Shown in pieces: positions 1 to 6,802 of a DNA stretch of 16,313 nucleotides. The translations under genes and the position numbers were made by a program. This DNA is from Anaerolineae bacterium. Lineage in GTDB: Bacteria > Chloroflexota > Anaerolineae > Promineifilales > Promineifilaceae. The notes under the pieces are model-generated. The model was not told the DNA's origin. It worked only from the letters and a program-made list of their open reading frames with translations, and did not search any database. How positions within the stretch are numbered: position 1 is the first letter of the stretch; every line of letters begins with the position of its first letter. The DNA is taken from NCBI GenBank assembly GCA_028277515.1, contig JANQGC010000331.1:1-16313 (forward strand), given 5' to 3'.

Positions 1-164
1 GTTGGTAATAGCCGCCATTGCGAGCCACTTCGGGTTATCCAAAGGACGCCTTCGACAAAACGGCGGCATTCTTCTTCGTTTTTTCCGATATAAGCATGCC
101 GGTCTTCCTTTAGGAAGTCCCGCATCTTTGTCCATTGCGTATCATCTAGTTGCACTGTTGACAT
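1..164 (-). CDS. IS5-family transposase, N-terminal part (DUF4096-like), cut by window edge
   Basis: Translating the minus strand from ATG at 164-162 gives 54 codons that remain open to the window edge. The peptide begins MSTVQLDDTQW and contains RRFVEGVLWITRSGSQWRLLP near its end. This matches the N-terminal helix-turn-helix domain (DUF4096) of IS5-group transposases, whose usual pattern is a helical start with 'L-x-x-x-x-W', then 'RR-F-[LV]-x-x-[IV]-LW-[IV]-x-R-[TS]-G-x-x-WR-x-LP'. The catalytic DDE part would lie to the left of the window. It may be the first of two frames (orfA/orfB), as in many IS5 elements. The Shine-Dalgarno is weak and the start codon is inside an inverted repeat (154-201), which fits a transposase kept at low expression. 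Family assignment is from motif memory. Whether the element is intact cannot be seen. Confidence 0.75.
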   Translation of the reverse strand, partial: MSTVQLDDTQWTKMRDFLKEDRHAYIGKNEEECRRFVEGVLWITRSGSQWRLLP

Positions 165-201
165 GAAACTATTTTACTCATTTATTTCAAATGTCAACAG
201 T
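154..201 (-). promoter_or_regulatory. Hairpin sequestering the transposase start codon
   Basis: ACTGTTGACAT (154-164) and ATGTCAACAGT (191-201) are perfect 11-bp inverted copies. On the transposase mRNA the 3' arm begins with the start codon itself (ATGTCAACAGT). The stem can be extended by GAAA/TTTC after a 2-nt bulge. A promoter-like TTGACA lies in the 5' arm (197-192) with TAAAAT at 176-171. A transcript started there would lack the 5' arm and leave the ATG free, whereas read-through transcripts from outside would fold and hide it. This is the known logic of IS10 and IS50 protection from impinging transcription; its use here is inference. Confidence 0.55.
171..197 (-). promoter_or_regulatory. 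Candidate transposase promoter
   Basis: On the minus strand, TTGACA (197-192) is a perfect -35 hexamer and TAAAAT (176-171) is a good -10 with a 15-nt spacer. Shifting the -10 by two bases gives AAATAG with a 17-nt spacer. Transcription would start close to the ATG at 164, giving a nearly leaderless message. The short spacer lowers confidence. Confidence 0.35.
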
Positions 202-220
202 ACCTAAGTAAATATTCGTA

Positions 221-281
221 AGGTTTGTCAATTTTATTATCTTGTGCATTTGGGAATCCTACAGAAAAAATTGACAAACCT
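221..281. repeat. Perfect 15-bp inverted repeat with outward TTGACA in each arm
   Basis: AGGTTTGTCAATTTT (221-235) is repeated as its exact reverse complement at 267-281, separated by 31 bp. Each arm contains TTGACA pointing outwards: minus-strand 231-226 towards the transposase and plus-strand 271-276 towards the CHAD-odhAB genes. It may be a pair of operator sites, a structure at the tip of the insertion sequence, or a strong hairpin in read-through RNA. No T-tract follows, so a terminator role is not supported. Confidence 0.6.
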
Positions 282-302
282 AATGCAAAACGACTTTATA
301 AT
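271..302 (+). promoter_or_regulatory. Candidate promoter of the CHAD-odhAB gene run
   Basis: A perfect -35 TTGACA at 271-276 lies in the right arm of the inverted repeat. Downstream is TTTATAAT (295-302), which offers a -10 either as TTTATA with an 18-nt spacer or as a perfect TATAAT (297-302) with a rather long 20-nt spacer. The start point would be near 305-310, giving a leader of about 85-90 nt before the CHAD start codon at 396. The spacing ambiguity keeps this a candidate. Confidence 0.45.
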
Positions 303-324
303 TTCGTACCGCAAACCATTTTGT

Positions 325-360
325 CATCACATGTGTGTGTGCAATGTTGCAACATCACAT
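325..360. promoter_or_regulatory. Operator-like palindrome flanked by direct repeats in the leader
   Basis: ATGTTGCAACAT (344-355) is a perfect 12-bp palindrome. The octamer CATCACAT occurs at 325-332 and again at 353-360, exactly 28 bp apart, with a short GT run (332-341) between. The block lies just downstream of the candidate promoter and upstream of the ribosome-binding site (GGAGTGA, 383-389), the usual position for a repressor site. No cognate regulator is recognised. Confidence 0.35.
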
Positions 361-395
361 TCTTATGAAGCGAGATATTAATGGAGTGATTATTT

Positions 396-1301
396 ATGAG
401 TTATGAATTACAGGTGAGCGAGGCGTTGCCACAGGGCATAAAACGCATTGCCTATGAACAGATTGATGAAGCACTGAATTATCTGCAAGGAGCGGATGGA
501 GAACATTTCGATGATGCCGTTCATGGAACCCGTAAATGCTTAAAGAAGTTAAGGGGTTTACTCCGATTAGTCCGTAAAGAAATTGGCGAAGAGACTTTCA
601 AAAGGGAGAATGTTTGCTTCAGAGATGCCGGACGTCTACTATCAGATATGCGTGACAAAAGAGTGATGATCGATGTTTTTGATGAGGTCATCGCTGCGTT
701 GAATGTAGGTGGTGTTGACCATACTTTCATAGAGATACGTGAGGACTTGCAAGCGGATTATGAGTCCACAAGAAGGCGAGTGGTTGAGGAACAAGAGGCG
801 CTGCAAAAGGCGGCCGTTATGCTGCAATCTGCCCGGTTGAGAGTACAAGAGTGGCCTATCGAGCAGCATTCTTTTGATTGCATTTCCGGTGGACTGCGCA
901 AAGTGTATAAGCGTGGCCGAAACCGCCTTGCGGATGCAGCAGAGAATCCAACGGCCGAAGCCTTCCATGAATGGCGTAAACGAGTCAAATACCTTTGGTA
1001 CAGCATCCGTATCTTACAGCCTCTCTGGCCTGAATTGTTGGATCAAATGTCCGAAGAAATCCATGATCTTGGGGACTCTTTAGGTGATGAGCATGATTTG
1101 GCTGAACTACGAAAAGTGTTTGCTGGGCGGCCGCACCATTATGCTGACAAAGCCGACAAATTGAATATCCTAAATCACATCGAGAGGCGCCGTTTGGCTT
1201 TGCAAGAACAGGCTTTTATCCAAGGAAATCGTATGTATGCAGAGACTCCTGGTGAATTTATCAGCCGCATTGCTCAATACTGGGAAGCAACACCAGTATG
1301 A
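396..1301 (+). CDS. CHAD-domain protein (polyphosphate-binding type)
   Basis: This 301-residue protein is a stand-alone CHAD domain, an all-helical fold with conserved basic and histidine residues on a positively charged surface. The first conserved patch is around residues 43-60 (H43, R46, K47, K50, K51, R53, R57, R60). The second is at residues 190-205 (F190-H-E-W-R-K-R-V-K198-Y-L-W-Y), matching the family's repeated 'H-x-x-R-(K/R)' helices. An LGDEHDLAEL segment follows at about 229-238, the usual 'LG-x-x-x-D' element. CHAD proteins are known to bind inorganic polyphosphate and to locate to polyphosphate granules; several are fused to or adjacent to CYTH domains. The start ATG has a good GGAGTGA nine bases upstream. 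The stop overlaps the odhA start as ATGA (1298-1301), so translation of odhA is probably coupled to it. That coupling to a TCA-cycle enzyme is unusual. No membrane segments or signal peptide are seen. Confidence 0.85.
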   Translation: MSYELQVSEALPQGIKRIAYEQIDEALNYLQGADGEHFDDAVHGTRKCLKKLRGLLRLVRKEIGEETFKRENVCFRDAGRLLSDMRDKRVMIDVFDEVIAALNVGGVDHTFIEIREDLQADYESTRRRVVEEQEALQKAAVMLQSARLRVQEWPIEQHSFDCISGGLRKVYKRGRNRLADAAENPTAEAFHEWRKRVKYLWYSIRILQPLWPELLDQMSEEIHDLGDSLGDEHDLAELRKVFAGRPHHYADKADKLNILNHIERRRLALQEQAFIQGNRMYAETPGEFISRIAQYWEATPV

Positions 1302-4126
1302 ACCTCTGGCGCGAATTTCATGGACCAAACGTCGCTTATTTGCTGGAACTTTTTGAAAATTTTCAGGAAGACCCACATTCAGTAGATGAAGCGACGCGAC
1401 AATTCTTTACACAAAATGAATCCCTTATCAAGCGGATAAGCCTAAATGGGGAGCGGGTGGCGATCAAACATGCACCCCCTGCTAGCACGGATAAAGTCAT
1501 GGCCACCGTTAATCTGGCCCAGGCTATTCGAGAGTTCGGCCACCTGCAAGCCCAGCTAGATCCCCTGGGATCGCCCCCTCCCGGCGATCCGTCACTTGAC
1601 ATCGATTATTATTCTCTTACGGTAAACGACCTGCGCCGGCTTCCGGCGAACTTGATCGGGGGTCCGGTTACTGATGAAGCAGCCAACGGATTTGAGGCTA
1701 TCCAGCAGCTTCGCCGAATCTATTCCAGCGCCATAGGATATGATTACGAACATTTGCGCATACATGAAGAGCGTTTGTGGTTGAGGGAGATGGCGGAAAC
1801 ACGTTATTATCGGCCGCCGAACACACCATGTAATTTTCAGGCGCTTTTGGGAGAGCTAACCCAGGTTGAAGAATTTGAGCAATTTCTGCACCGGGTATTT
1901 CCAGGAAAGACGCGTTTTTCCGTTGAAGGACTGGACATGATGGTGCCCATGTTAAATGAAATTGTGGGAATGGCAGGAGATGCGGGCATCCGCTCTGTTC
2001 TATTAGGCATGGCTCATCGCGGCCGTCTGAATGTTATGGCCCATGTTCTGCGGCGTCCCTATTCCGAAATTCTAACCATGTTTAAAGATCCGGCGCTTCG
2101 GAATCGTTACGACCGGCGCAACTATATGGGTTGGACCGGAGATGTCAAATATCATGCAGGTGACCGGTACGCCATTGACTTTGAACAGGATAACGTCATC
2201 GACATGGTCATAAACCTGGCTCCAAACCCCAGCCATTTAGAGCATGTCAATCCCGTAGTGATGGGGATGGCGCGTGCCGCTGGAACGACAGTGCAAGATC
2301 CAGGCCGGCCACAGTTTGATCCCTCCGTTTCATTACCTATTCTGGTTCATGGAGATGCTTCCTTTACCGGTCAGGGGATCGTTGCTGAGACCTTGAATTT
2401 GCATAAACTTCCCGGTTACCAGGTTGGCGGTACCATTCATATCATCGCCAACAATCAAATTGGTTTTACAACGAACGATCACGAAGGGCGCAGCACCTTT
2501 TATGCCAGCGACTTAGCAAAAGGATTCAAGATCCCGGTGGTTCATGTTAACGCTGATGATGCAGAGGCCTGCATCGAGATTGCCCGGCTGGCAATTGCTT
2601 ACCGACAGAAATTCCAAAAGGATTTCCTTATTGACCTTGTAGGTTATCGTCGTTATGGCCATAATGAAGGGGATGAGCCGCGTTTCACCCAACCCCTCAT
2701 GTATGCTCGAATTGATAAGCAGCCAACAGCCCGCCAACAGCTCGCAGATAAGTTAATTGAGAGGGGTGAGATAGACTATGAGCAGGTTAATGCACAGAAA
2801 AATCAGTATAGAAGCCAATTACAAGAGACCTATGAATCCCTGGAGGAAACAGAAGTAGCCAACAAGTTGGAACCCCAGCTGGAAATGCCGCCATCGGGGG
2901 CTGCGCGAAAGGCTAAGACGAAAATTGCCCATGAAAAACTGGAAGATTTAAATCAATCTCTGTTGATGCTGCCTGACGACTTTAATCTTGATAAAAAGCT
3001 GATCCGGGCGCGTAGAAAACGAGAAGCGATCTTGACGGATTTGGACGAAGCAACGACTGATTGGTCCGCCGCCGAAGAGCTGGCCTTAGCCGCGATCCTC
3101 TCAGAAGGAACGGCCGTGCGCATGACCGGAGAAGACGTAGAACGCGGCACATTTAGCCAGCGTCACGCAGTGTTCCATGATCAAGAAACGGGAGAAACCT
3201 TCTGCCCTTTACAAAATATTCCTCAAGCAAAGGCTGCTTTTGAGATTCATAACAGCCCATTATCGGAAAATGCGGCTGTTGGCTTTGAGTATGGATATAA
3301 CATTCAAGCGCCTGAGCGGATGGTGATCTGGGAAGCGCAATATGGCGATTTTATCAACACGGCCCAGGCGATTATCGACGAATTTGTCGTCTCCGGTAAA
3401 GCGAAGTGGGAACAAACACCATCCCTGGTGCTGCTCTTGCCTCATGGATATGAGGGGCAAGGGCCTGATCATTCCTCTGCGCGGCTCGAACGCTTTCTGC
3501 AGATGGCAGCCAAATTAAGTATTCGAATTGCTTATCCCACAACGGCCGCGCAATATTTTCATTTACTGCGCCGGCAACAGGTGGTGTTGATTGAAGATCC
3601 GCTTCCCCTGGTGGTGATGACCCCCAAGAGTTTACTGCGCCACCCTAGAACATCGTCGACTCCACGACAATTGGCCGAGGGGGAGTGGCAGCAGGTCATT
3701 CCCGATAATCTTGTCACTGGTCAGGCAAATGGTGTACGGCGGCTACTGTTTTGCAGCGGCAAGGTGTATGTTGATCTGCTGGATATTCAGGAACGAATTC
3801 TGGATGAAAGTGGCGCTATTCCCGTGGCTGTAACGCGCGTGGAGCAATTGTATCCTCTGCCTGAGGCAGAAATTGAGGCGGAGATCGCCAGGTATCCAAA
3901 TGTAGAGGAGGTCGTCTGGTTGCAGGAAGAGCCGGCTAATATGGGAGCCTGGGAATTTGTGCGCTCATGCTTGCACGATATGCTTGATGGTCGACTACCT
4001 TTAAGATATATCGGCCGTCCGCGCCGCGCCAGCCCTGCAGAAGGCTCCAGCACCTGGCATCGCTCTAACCAGAAAGCGATAACGGAGCATGCCTTCAAAT
4101 TTAAAGATCAGCAAGAGGAAAATTAA
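1298..4126 (+). CDS. odhA: 2-oxoglutarate dehydrogenase E1 component
   Basis: Thiamine-diphosphate-dependent E1 that decarboxylates 2-oxoglutarate and passes the succinyl group to the lipoyl arm of E2 in the cytosolic OGDH complex. At 942 residues it has the normal family length. In order it shows: the short N-terminal docking motif ([16 protein letters not shown], residues 7-22); the E1 core with [12 protein letters not shown] (about 239-250) and [15 protein letters not shown] (309-323); the thiamine-diphosphate loop GDASFTGQG (352-360) through NNQIGFTT (385-392); HNEGDEP (455-461); the pyrimidine-binding half with [20 protein letters not shown] (about 710-729); and the C-terminal domain with RVEQLYPLP and [15 protein letters not shown]. 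There is no actinobacterial E2-like N-terminal domain. The start overlaps the CHAD stop by 4 nt, with GGGAAG about 10 nt upstream. odhB follows after one base. All recognisable catalytic motifs are present, so it should be active. The symbol sucA is an equal synonym. Confidence 0.96.
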   Translation: MNLWREFHGPNVAYLLELFENFQEDPHSVDEATRQFFTQNESLIKRISLNGERVAIKHAPPASTDKVMATVNLAQAIREFGHLQAQLDPLGSPPPGDPSLDIDYYSLTVNDLRRLPANLIGGPVTDEAANGFEAIQQLRRIYSSAIGYDYEHLRIHEERLWLREMAETRYYRPPNTPCNFQALLGELTQVEEFEQFLHRVFPGKTRFSVEGLDMMVPMLNEIVGMAGDAGIRSVLLGMAHRGRLNVMAHVLRRPYSEILTMFKDPALRNRYDRRNYMGWTGDVKYHAGDRYAIDFEQDNVIDMVINLAPNPSHLEHVNPVVMGMARAAGTTVQDPGRPQFDPSVSLPILVHGDASFTGQGIVAETLNLHKLPGYQVGGTIHIIANNQIGFTTNDHEGRSTFYASDLAKGFKIPVVHVNADDAEACIEIARLAIAYRQKFQKDFLIDLVGYRRYGHNEGDEPRFTQPLMYARIDKQPTARQQLADKLIERGEIDYEQVNAQKNQYRSQLQETYESLEETEVANKLEPQLEMPPSGAARKAKTKIAHEKLEDLNQSLLMLPDDFNLDKKLIRARRKREAILTDLDEATTDWSAAEELALAAILSEGTAVRMTGEDVERGTFSQRHAVFHDQETGETFCPLQNIPQAKAAFEIHNSPLSENAAVGFEYGYNIQAPERMVIWEAQYGDFINTAQAIIDEFVVSGKAKWEQTPSLVLLLPHGYEGQGPDHSSARLERFLQMAAKLSIRIAYPTTAAQYFHLLRRQQVVLIEDPLPLVVMTPKSLLRHPRTSSTPRQLAEGEWQQVIPDNLVTGQANGVRRLLFCSGKVYVDLLDIQERILDESGAIPVAVTRVEQLYPLPEAEIEAEIARYPNVEEVVWLQEEPANMGAWEFVRSCLHDMLDGRLPLRYIGRPRRASPAEGSSTWHRSNQKAITEHAFKFKDQQEEN

Positions 4127-4127
4127 G

Positions 4128-5408
4128 ATGAGTATCGAAATCAAAGTCCCTGAACTAGGTGAATCTGTTGTGGATGCCACAGTAGGCGAATGGCACAAAC
4201 AAGAAGGTGATGCCGTTTCTATCGGTGACATCCTTGTTGAACTGGAAACAGACAAAGTTGACTTAGAAGTTGGGGCGGAGAGCGCCGGTGTTTTGTTGAA
4301 TATTCACAAACAAACCGGCGAGGATGTGAAAATCGGAGAAGCACTGGGTGAAATAGATCCGAATGGGCAAGCGGAACCCGCTTCCGATCCGGCTAAGGAC
4401 CAGCCGGTCCAAAGTGAAGAGATGCTTGAAGAAAAAGAAACAGATGCCCAGCCAGTTATAAGTAAGAAAGGGCCGTTAAGGGCTACCCCTGTCGCGATGC
4501 GCCTGGCTGAAGAAAAGATGCTGGACCTGGATGATGTTTCCGGAAGCGGACCTAACGGCCGAATCACCCGTGAGGATGTAGAAGTTTATTTAGACCAGCA
4601 GGTAGAGGAAAAACTGGAAGGGGAAGCGTCCAGTGGAAAAGAAGAAAAAACAGTTTCTACTCGGCAGCCTGTTTCTGCGAAACCAGTTGGCGCAGAAGTA
4701 GACGCCGGTCGAAAAGAGGAACGCATTCGGATGTCACGCCGGCGGCGCACGATTGCCCAACGCCTCGTCGAAGCACAACAGACCGCGGCGATGCTCACCA
4801 CCTTTAACGATGTCAATATGAGCGCGGTCATGACCTTACGTAAACGTCGGGGTGAAGCATTTAAGCAACGGCACGATGTTAAATTGGGCTTCATGTCCTT
4901 CTTCGTAAAAAGTGTGATTGGCGCTTTAAAATCGTACCCTCGCCTTAATGCCGAGGTTGACGGGGATGAGATGATCATCAAACATTATTACGATATCGGC
5001 ATTGCTGTGGGGGCGGAGGATGGTTTGGTGGTTCCGGTTGTCCGTGACGCCGACCGTAAATCCTTTGCCGAAATTGAACGCAATATCATAACGTTAGCTC
5101 AGAAAGCTCAGGATGGGAGTCTGGCCTTAGAAGATCTGCTTGGCGGAACATTCACGATCACCAATGGGGGCATATTTGGGTCTCTGCTGAGCACGCCGAT
5201 ATTAAATACTCCCCAGGTTGGCATATTAGGGATGCACCGCATAGAAGAAAGGCCGGTCGTTGAAAATGGAGAGGTTGTTATCCGGCCAATGATGTATCTC
5301 GCTCTCAGTTACGATCATCGCATTGTGGACGGCCGGGAAGCGGTGCAGTTTTTAATCCGTGTTAAAGAAATGATTGAAGACCCGGAAACCCTTCTGTTGG
5401 AAGGTTAA
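4128..5408 (+). CDS. odhB: Dihydrolipoyllysine-residue succinyltransferase, OGDH E2 component
   Basis: E2 core of the 2-oxoglutarate dehydrogenase complex; it transfers succinyl from lipoyl-lysine to CoA. I chose ATG 4128 (426 residues) because [14 protein letters not shown] is the standard E2 N-terminus and AGAGGA lies about ten bases upstream inside odhA; an in-frame ATG at 4089 would add 13 unlikely residues. Domains: one lipoyl domain (1-77) with lipoylated K43 in ETDKVDLEV; an acidic linker (about 80-112); the peripheral-subunit (E3/E1) binding domain (117-156: [24 protein letters not shown]); a second linker; and the catalytic acyltransferase domain (about 198-426) with active-site H397 and D401 in SYDHRIVDG. 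Only one lipoyl domain and the LELETDKV-type motif favour OGDH over pyruvate dehydrogenase E2, and pairing with odhA settles it. No E3 (lpd) lies nearby, so E3 must be shared from elsewhere. sucB is a synonym. Confidence 0.95.
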   Translation: MSIEIKVPELGESVVDATVGEWHKQEGDAVSIGDILVELETDKVDLEVGAESAGVLLNIHKQTGEDVKIGEALGEIDPNGQAEPASDPAKDQPVQSEEMLEEKETDAQPVISKKGPLRATPVAMRLAEEKMLDLDDVSGSGPNGRITREDVEVYLDQQVEEKLEGEASSGKEEKTVSTRQPVSAKPVGAEVDAGRKEERIRMSRRRRTIAQRLVEAQQTAAMLTTFNDVNMSAVMTLRKRRGEAFKQRHDVKLGFMSFFVKSVIGALKSYPRLNAEVDGDEMIIKHYYDIGIAVGAEDGLVVPVVRDADRKSFAEIERNIITLAQKAQDGSLALEDLLGGTFTITNGGIFGSLLSTPILNTPQVGILGMHRIEERPVVENGEVVIRPMMYLALSYDHRIVDGREAVQFLIRVKEMIEDPETLLLEG

Positions 5409-5452
5409 TACGATTAATATATGAAGATTATGGATTTATATTCAGGTTTGAT

Positions 5453-6097
5453 GTGCAGCTAATGGATAACACAGAGGAAATTATCCCTCGATTCGAATTT
5501 CGCGCTTTTGCCAGGCAGTTTGGCCATGTTGTAGATGCTATCCGCCGCCGGTCGGCTTGTGCGGGCATTAAGGAATCGTGGGACATTTATTTGGTTGCTC
5601 CCAGCAATGAAACCAATAATGTAAAAATTCGTGATAACCAGTTAGATATCAAGTCCTTAATGAAGGTTGAGCATGGGTTGGAACAGTGGCGGCCGCTAAT
5701 GAAACTGGATTTTCCTGCGCCGGCTCATGTTGTTCAAGAGGAGATTTTTCCTGCATTGCAGGTAAATACGCCTTTTCTTGCTGACGGGGACTTGGCCATG
5801 GATTCTTTCTTGCGGGATGTGATTTGGCCTCATAAGGAGGTGTTTGTAGCCCACGTTTTCAAGCGACGCTTTTTCTTTGCAATCCATGAGTGTCGGACTG
5901 AAATTACAGAATTAATAGTGAATGGTGCAGCAATACAAACGATAGCGATTGAGGACGAAGACGCGCAGAAGGTTCTGATTGCTCAAGAGCGCATTGGGTT
6001 GGCCGGCTTTGAAAATGTCAATTATCTGCTGGCACTGCAACGAATCATGGGGTTGTCTCCCTTGCCTGAACCTCAATGGAAAATCGGCGAAGGATAA
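5453..6097 (+). CDS. Uncharacterised protein, probably a divergent CYTH/triphosphate-tunnel fold
   Basis: I do not recognise a named family with certainty. The 214-residue product (211 if the in-frame ATG at 5462 is used; the GTG at 5453 has AGGT five bases upstream) is soluble, with no signal or membrane segment. Its order of charged strands resembles CYTH proteins: an N-terminal RFEFRAF strand in place of ExExK; DIYLVAPSNETNNVKIRDNQ followed by LDIKSL (compare the 'Y...lRiR...lt.K' of CYTH); then VFKRRFFF, CRTEITELIVNG, and TIAIEDEDAQKVL, where late strands of CYTH domains carry K/R and 'E-x-E'; and an IGLAGFENVNYLLAL end. A true CYTH gene follows after only 4 nt, which supports the relation. 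The family ExExK metal motif is changed (E-F-R), so catalysis may be altered or lost. Function could be triphosphate or nucleotide binding; this is inference. It is separated from odhB by 44 nt without a visible terminator. Confidence 0.6.
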   Translation: MQLMDNTEEIIPRFEFRAFARQFGHVVDAIRRRSACAGIKESWDIYLVAPSNETNNVKIRDNQLDIKSLMKVEHGLEQWRPLMKLDFPAPAHVVQEEIFPALQVNTPFLADGDLAMDSFLRDVIWPHKEVFVAHVFKRRFFFAIHECRTEITELIVNGAAIQTIAIEDEDAQKVLIAQERIGLAGFENVNYLLALQRIMGLSPLPEPQWKIGEG

Positions 6098-6101
6098 GGA
6101 A

Positions 6102-6566
6102 ATGGGTAAAGAAATTGAAAGGAAGTTTCTGGTAAAGGAAGATGAAAGCTGGAAAAAGGTTGAGGCTGAGGAGTACCGCCAGGGCTACTTGAATACGACC
6201 AAAGAACGGACCGTTCGCATACGGACGATAGGAGAAAATGGTTATTTAACGATCAAAGGTATAACAAAGGGGGCCACTCGCCTGGAATTTGAGTATGAGA
6301 TTGATGTTGAGGAGGCCCGGCAAATGCTGGACGAATTGTGTGAACGGCCGTTGATCGAAAAAACTCGCCGCAAGATCAAATTTGACGGATTCACCTGGGA
6401 AGTGGACGAATTTTTTGGTGAAAATGATGGGCTGGTTATTGCAGAAATAGAGTTAGATGATGAAAATCAAACGTTTGAAAAACCACCCTGGGTCGCAGAA
6501 GAGGTGACGGATGATCCCAGGTATTTCAACGCTAATCTTGTGAAAAATCCCTTTAAGCAGTGGTAG
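6102..6566 (+). CDS. CYTH-domain protein (tripolyphosphatase / thiamine-triphosphatase superfamily)
   Basis: This 154-residue protein is a compact CYTH domain (triphosphate tunnel metalloenzyme). The signature ExExK is present at E4-I-E6-R-K8. Other tunnel residues visible are RQGYL (26-30), the R39/R41 pair (VRIRT), K52 in YLTIKG, E64 and E66 in LEFEYEI, K87 and R89-R90 in EKTRRK, D102 in EVDEF, and E115/E117 in IAEIEL. The length and layout are those of the small bacterial CYTH proteins such as the Nitrosomonas enzyme, which hydrolyse inorganic tripolyphosphate; other members act on thiamine triphosphate or make cAMP. Activity here cannot be told from sequence. The start is ATG 6102, because EIERKFLV is the conserved N-terminus; GAAGGA at 6089-6094 overlaps the stop of the preceding gene. 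A longer frame from 5979 exists but would overlap the upstream gene by over 100 nt. Confidence 0.9.
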   Translation: MGKEIERKFLVKEDESWKKVEAEEYRQGYLNTTKERTVRIRTIGENGYLTIKGITKGATRLEFEYEIDVEEARQMLDELCERPLIEKTRRKIKFDGFTWEVDEFFGENDGLVIAEIELDDENQTFEKPPWVAEEVTDDPRYFNANLVKNPFKQW

Positions 6567-6802
6567 AGAAACAATTAAATAAAGCTAGCACTGGTAAGGA
6601 GTTGGAGTGACAGTCACTTTATTACTAGTATTGCCGCCTAAATAACGACCAAAGCCCTCCAGGTTATCGCACCTAGAAAAGATTAGACAATTTACAGTCA
6701 AAAAGACGGTATCTTCTTTATAAAAATTGCCGGGTTACTTGTTGCTGATTACCTTTCCCCTTGTTAACATCAAGATAAGGAAATGTAACAAGGGACAAAG
6801 TA
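6567..6802. other. Intergenic region between the CYTH gene and ppc
   Basis: The region is 236 nt long. I see no clear Rho-independent terminator after the CYTH gene: the short AGTGA/TCACT stem near 6616-6632 is weak. An A/T-rich stretch around 6680-6725 contains TTTACA (6691-6696) and TATAAA (6719-6724), but the 22-nt spacing is not convincing as a promoter. The last part forms the hairpin described separately. ppc may be transcribed from its own promoter here or by read-through from odhAB. Confidence 0.5.
6758..6794 (+). promoter_or_regulatory. Hairpin covering the ppc ribosome-binding site
   Basis: CCCTTGTTAACAT (6758-6770) pairs with ATGTAACAAGGG (6783-6794) through 12 base pairs with one bulged A and a 12-nt loop. 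The 3' arm holds the AAGGG that is the likely Shine-Dalgarno for the ATG at 6803. The loop contains a second AAGGAA that is too far from the start to serve it well. Folding should reduce translation of PEP carboxylase. The structure is seen; a regulatory role is inference. Confidence 0.45.

Larger units (their letters stand above)
1..201 (-). mobile_element. End of an insertion sequence (outer boundary not resolved)
   Basis: The transposase start at 164 implies that the left part of the window belongs to an insertion sequence whose upstream tip lies somewhere between about 200 and 300. I could not fix the terminal inverted repeat, because the other end of the element is outside the window. 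The coordinate 201 is the end of the start-codon hairpin and is a minimum. The 15-bp repeat arms at 221-235 and 267-281 could include the tip. The element sits immediately upstream of the CHAD-odhAB gene run and points away from it. Confidence 0.4.

Noticed and set aside
221..281. Rho-independent terminator
   Set aside because: The stem is A/T rich, the loop is 31 nt and no T-tract follows in either direction.
3787..4255. Two minus-strand frames over the odhA-odhB junction
   Set aside because: They overlap well-supported genes completely, have no family resemblance and no ribosome-binding sites.
4089..5408. Longer start for odhB at 4089
   Set aside because: It would overlap odhA; the E2 N-terminus [14 protein letters not shown] begins exactly at ATG 4128 and has its own ribosome-binding site.
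4128..5408. Pyruvate dehydrogenase E2 rather than OGDH E2
   Set aside because: It lies one base after a clear OdhA and has a single lipoyl domain with the LETDKV motif.
5979..6566. Longer start for the CYTH gene at 5979
   Set aside because: It would overlap the preceding gene by 119 nt, and the conserved CYTH N-terminus starts at ATG 6102 with a proper ribosome-binding site.
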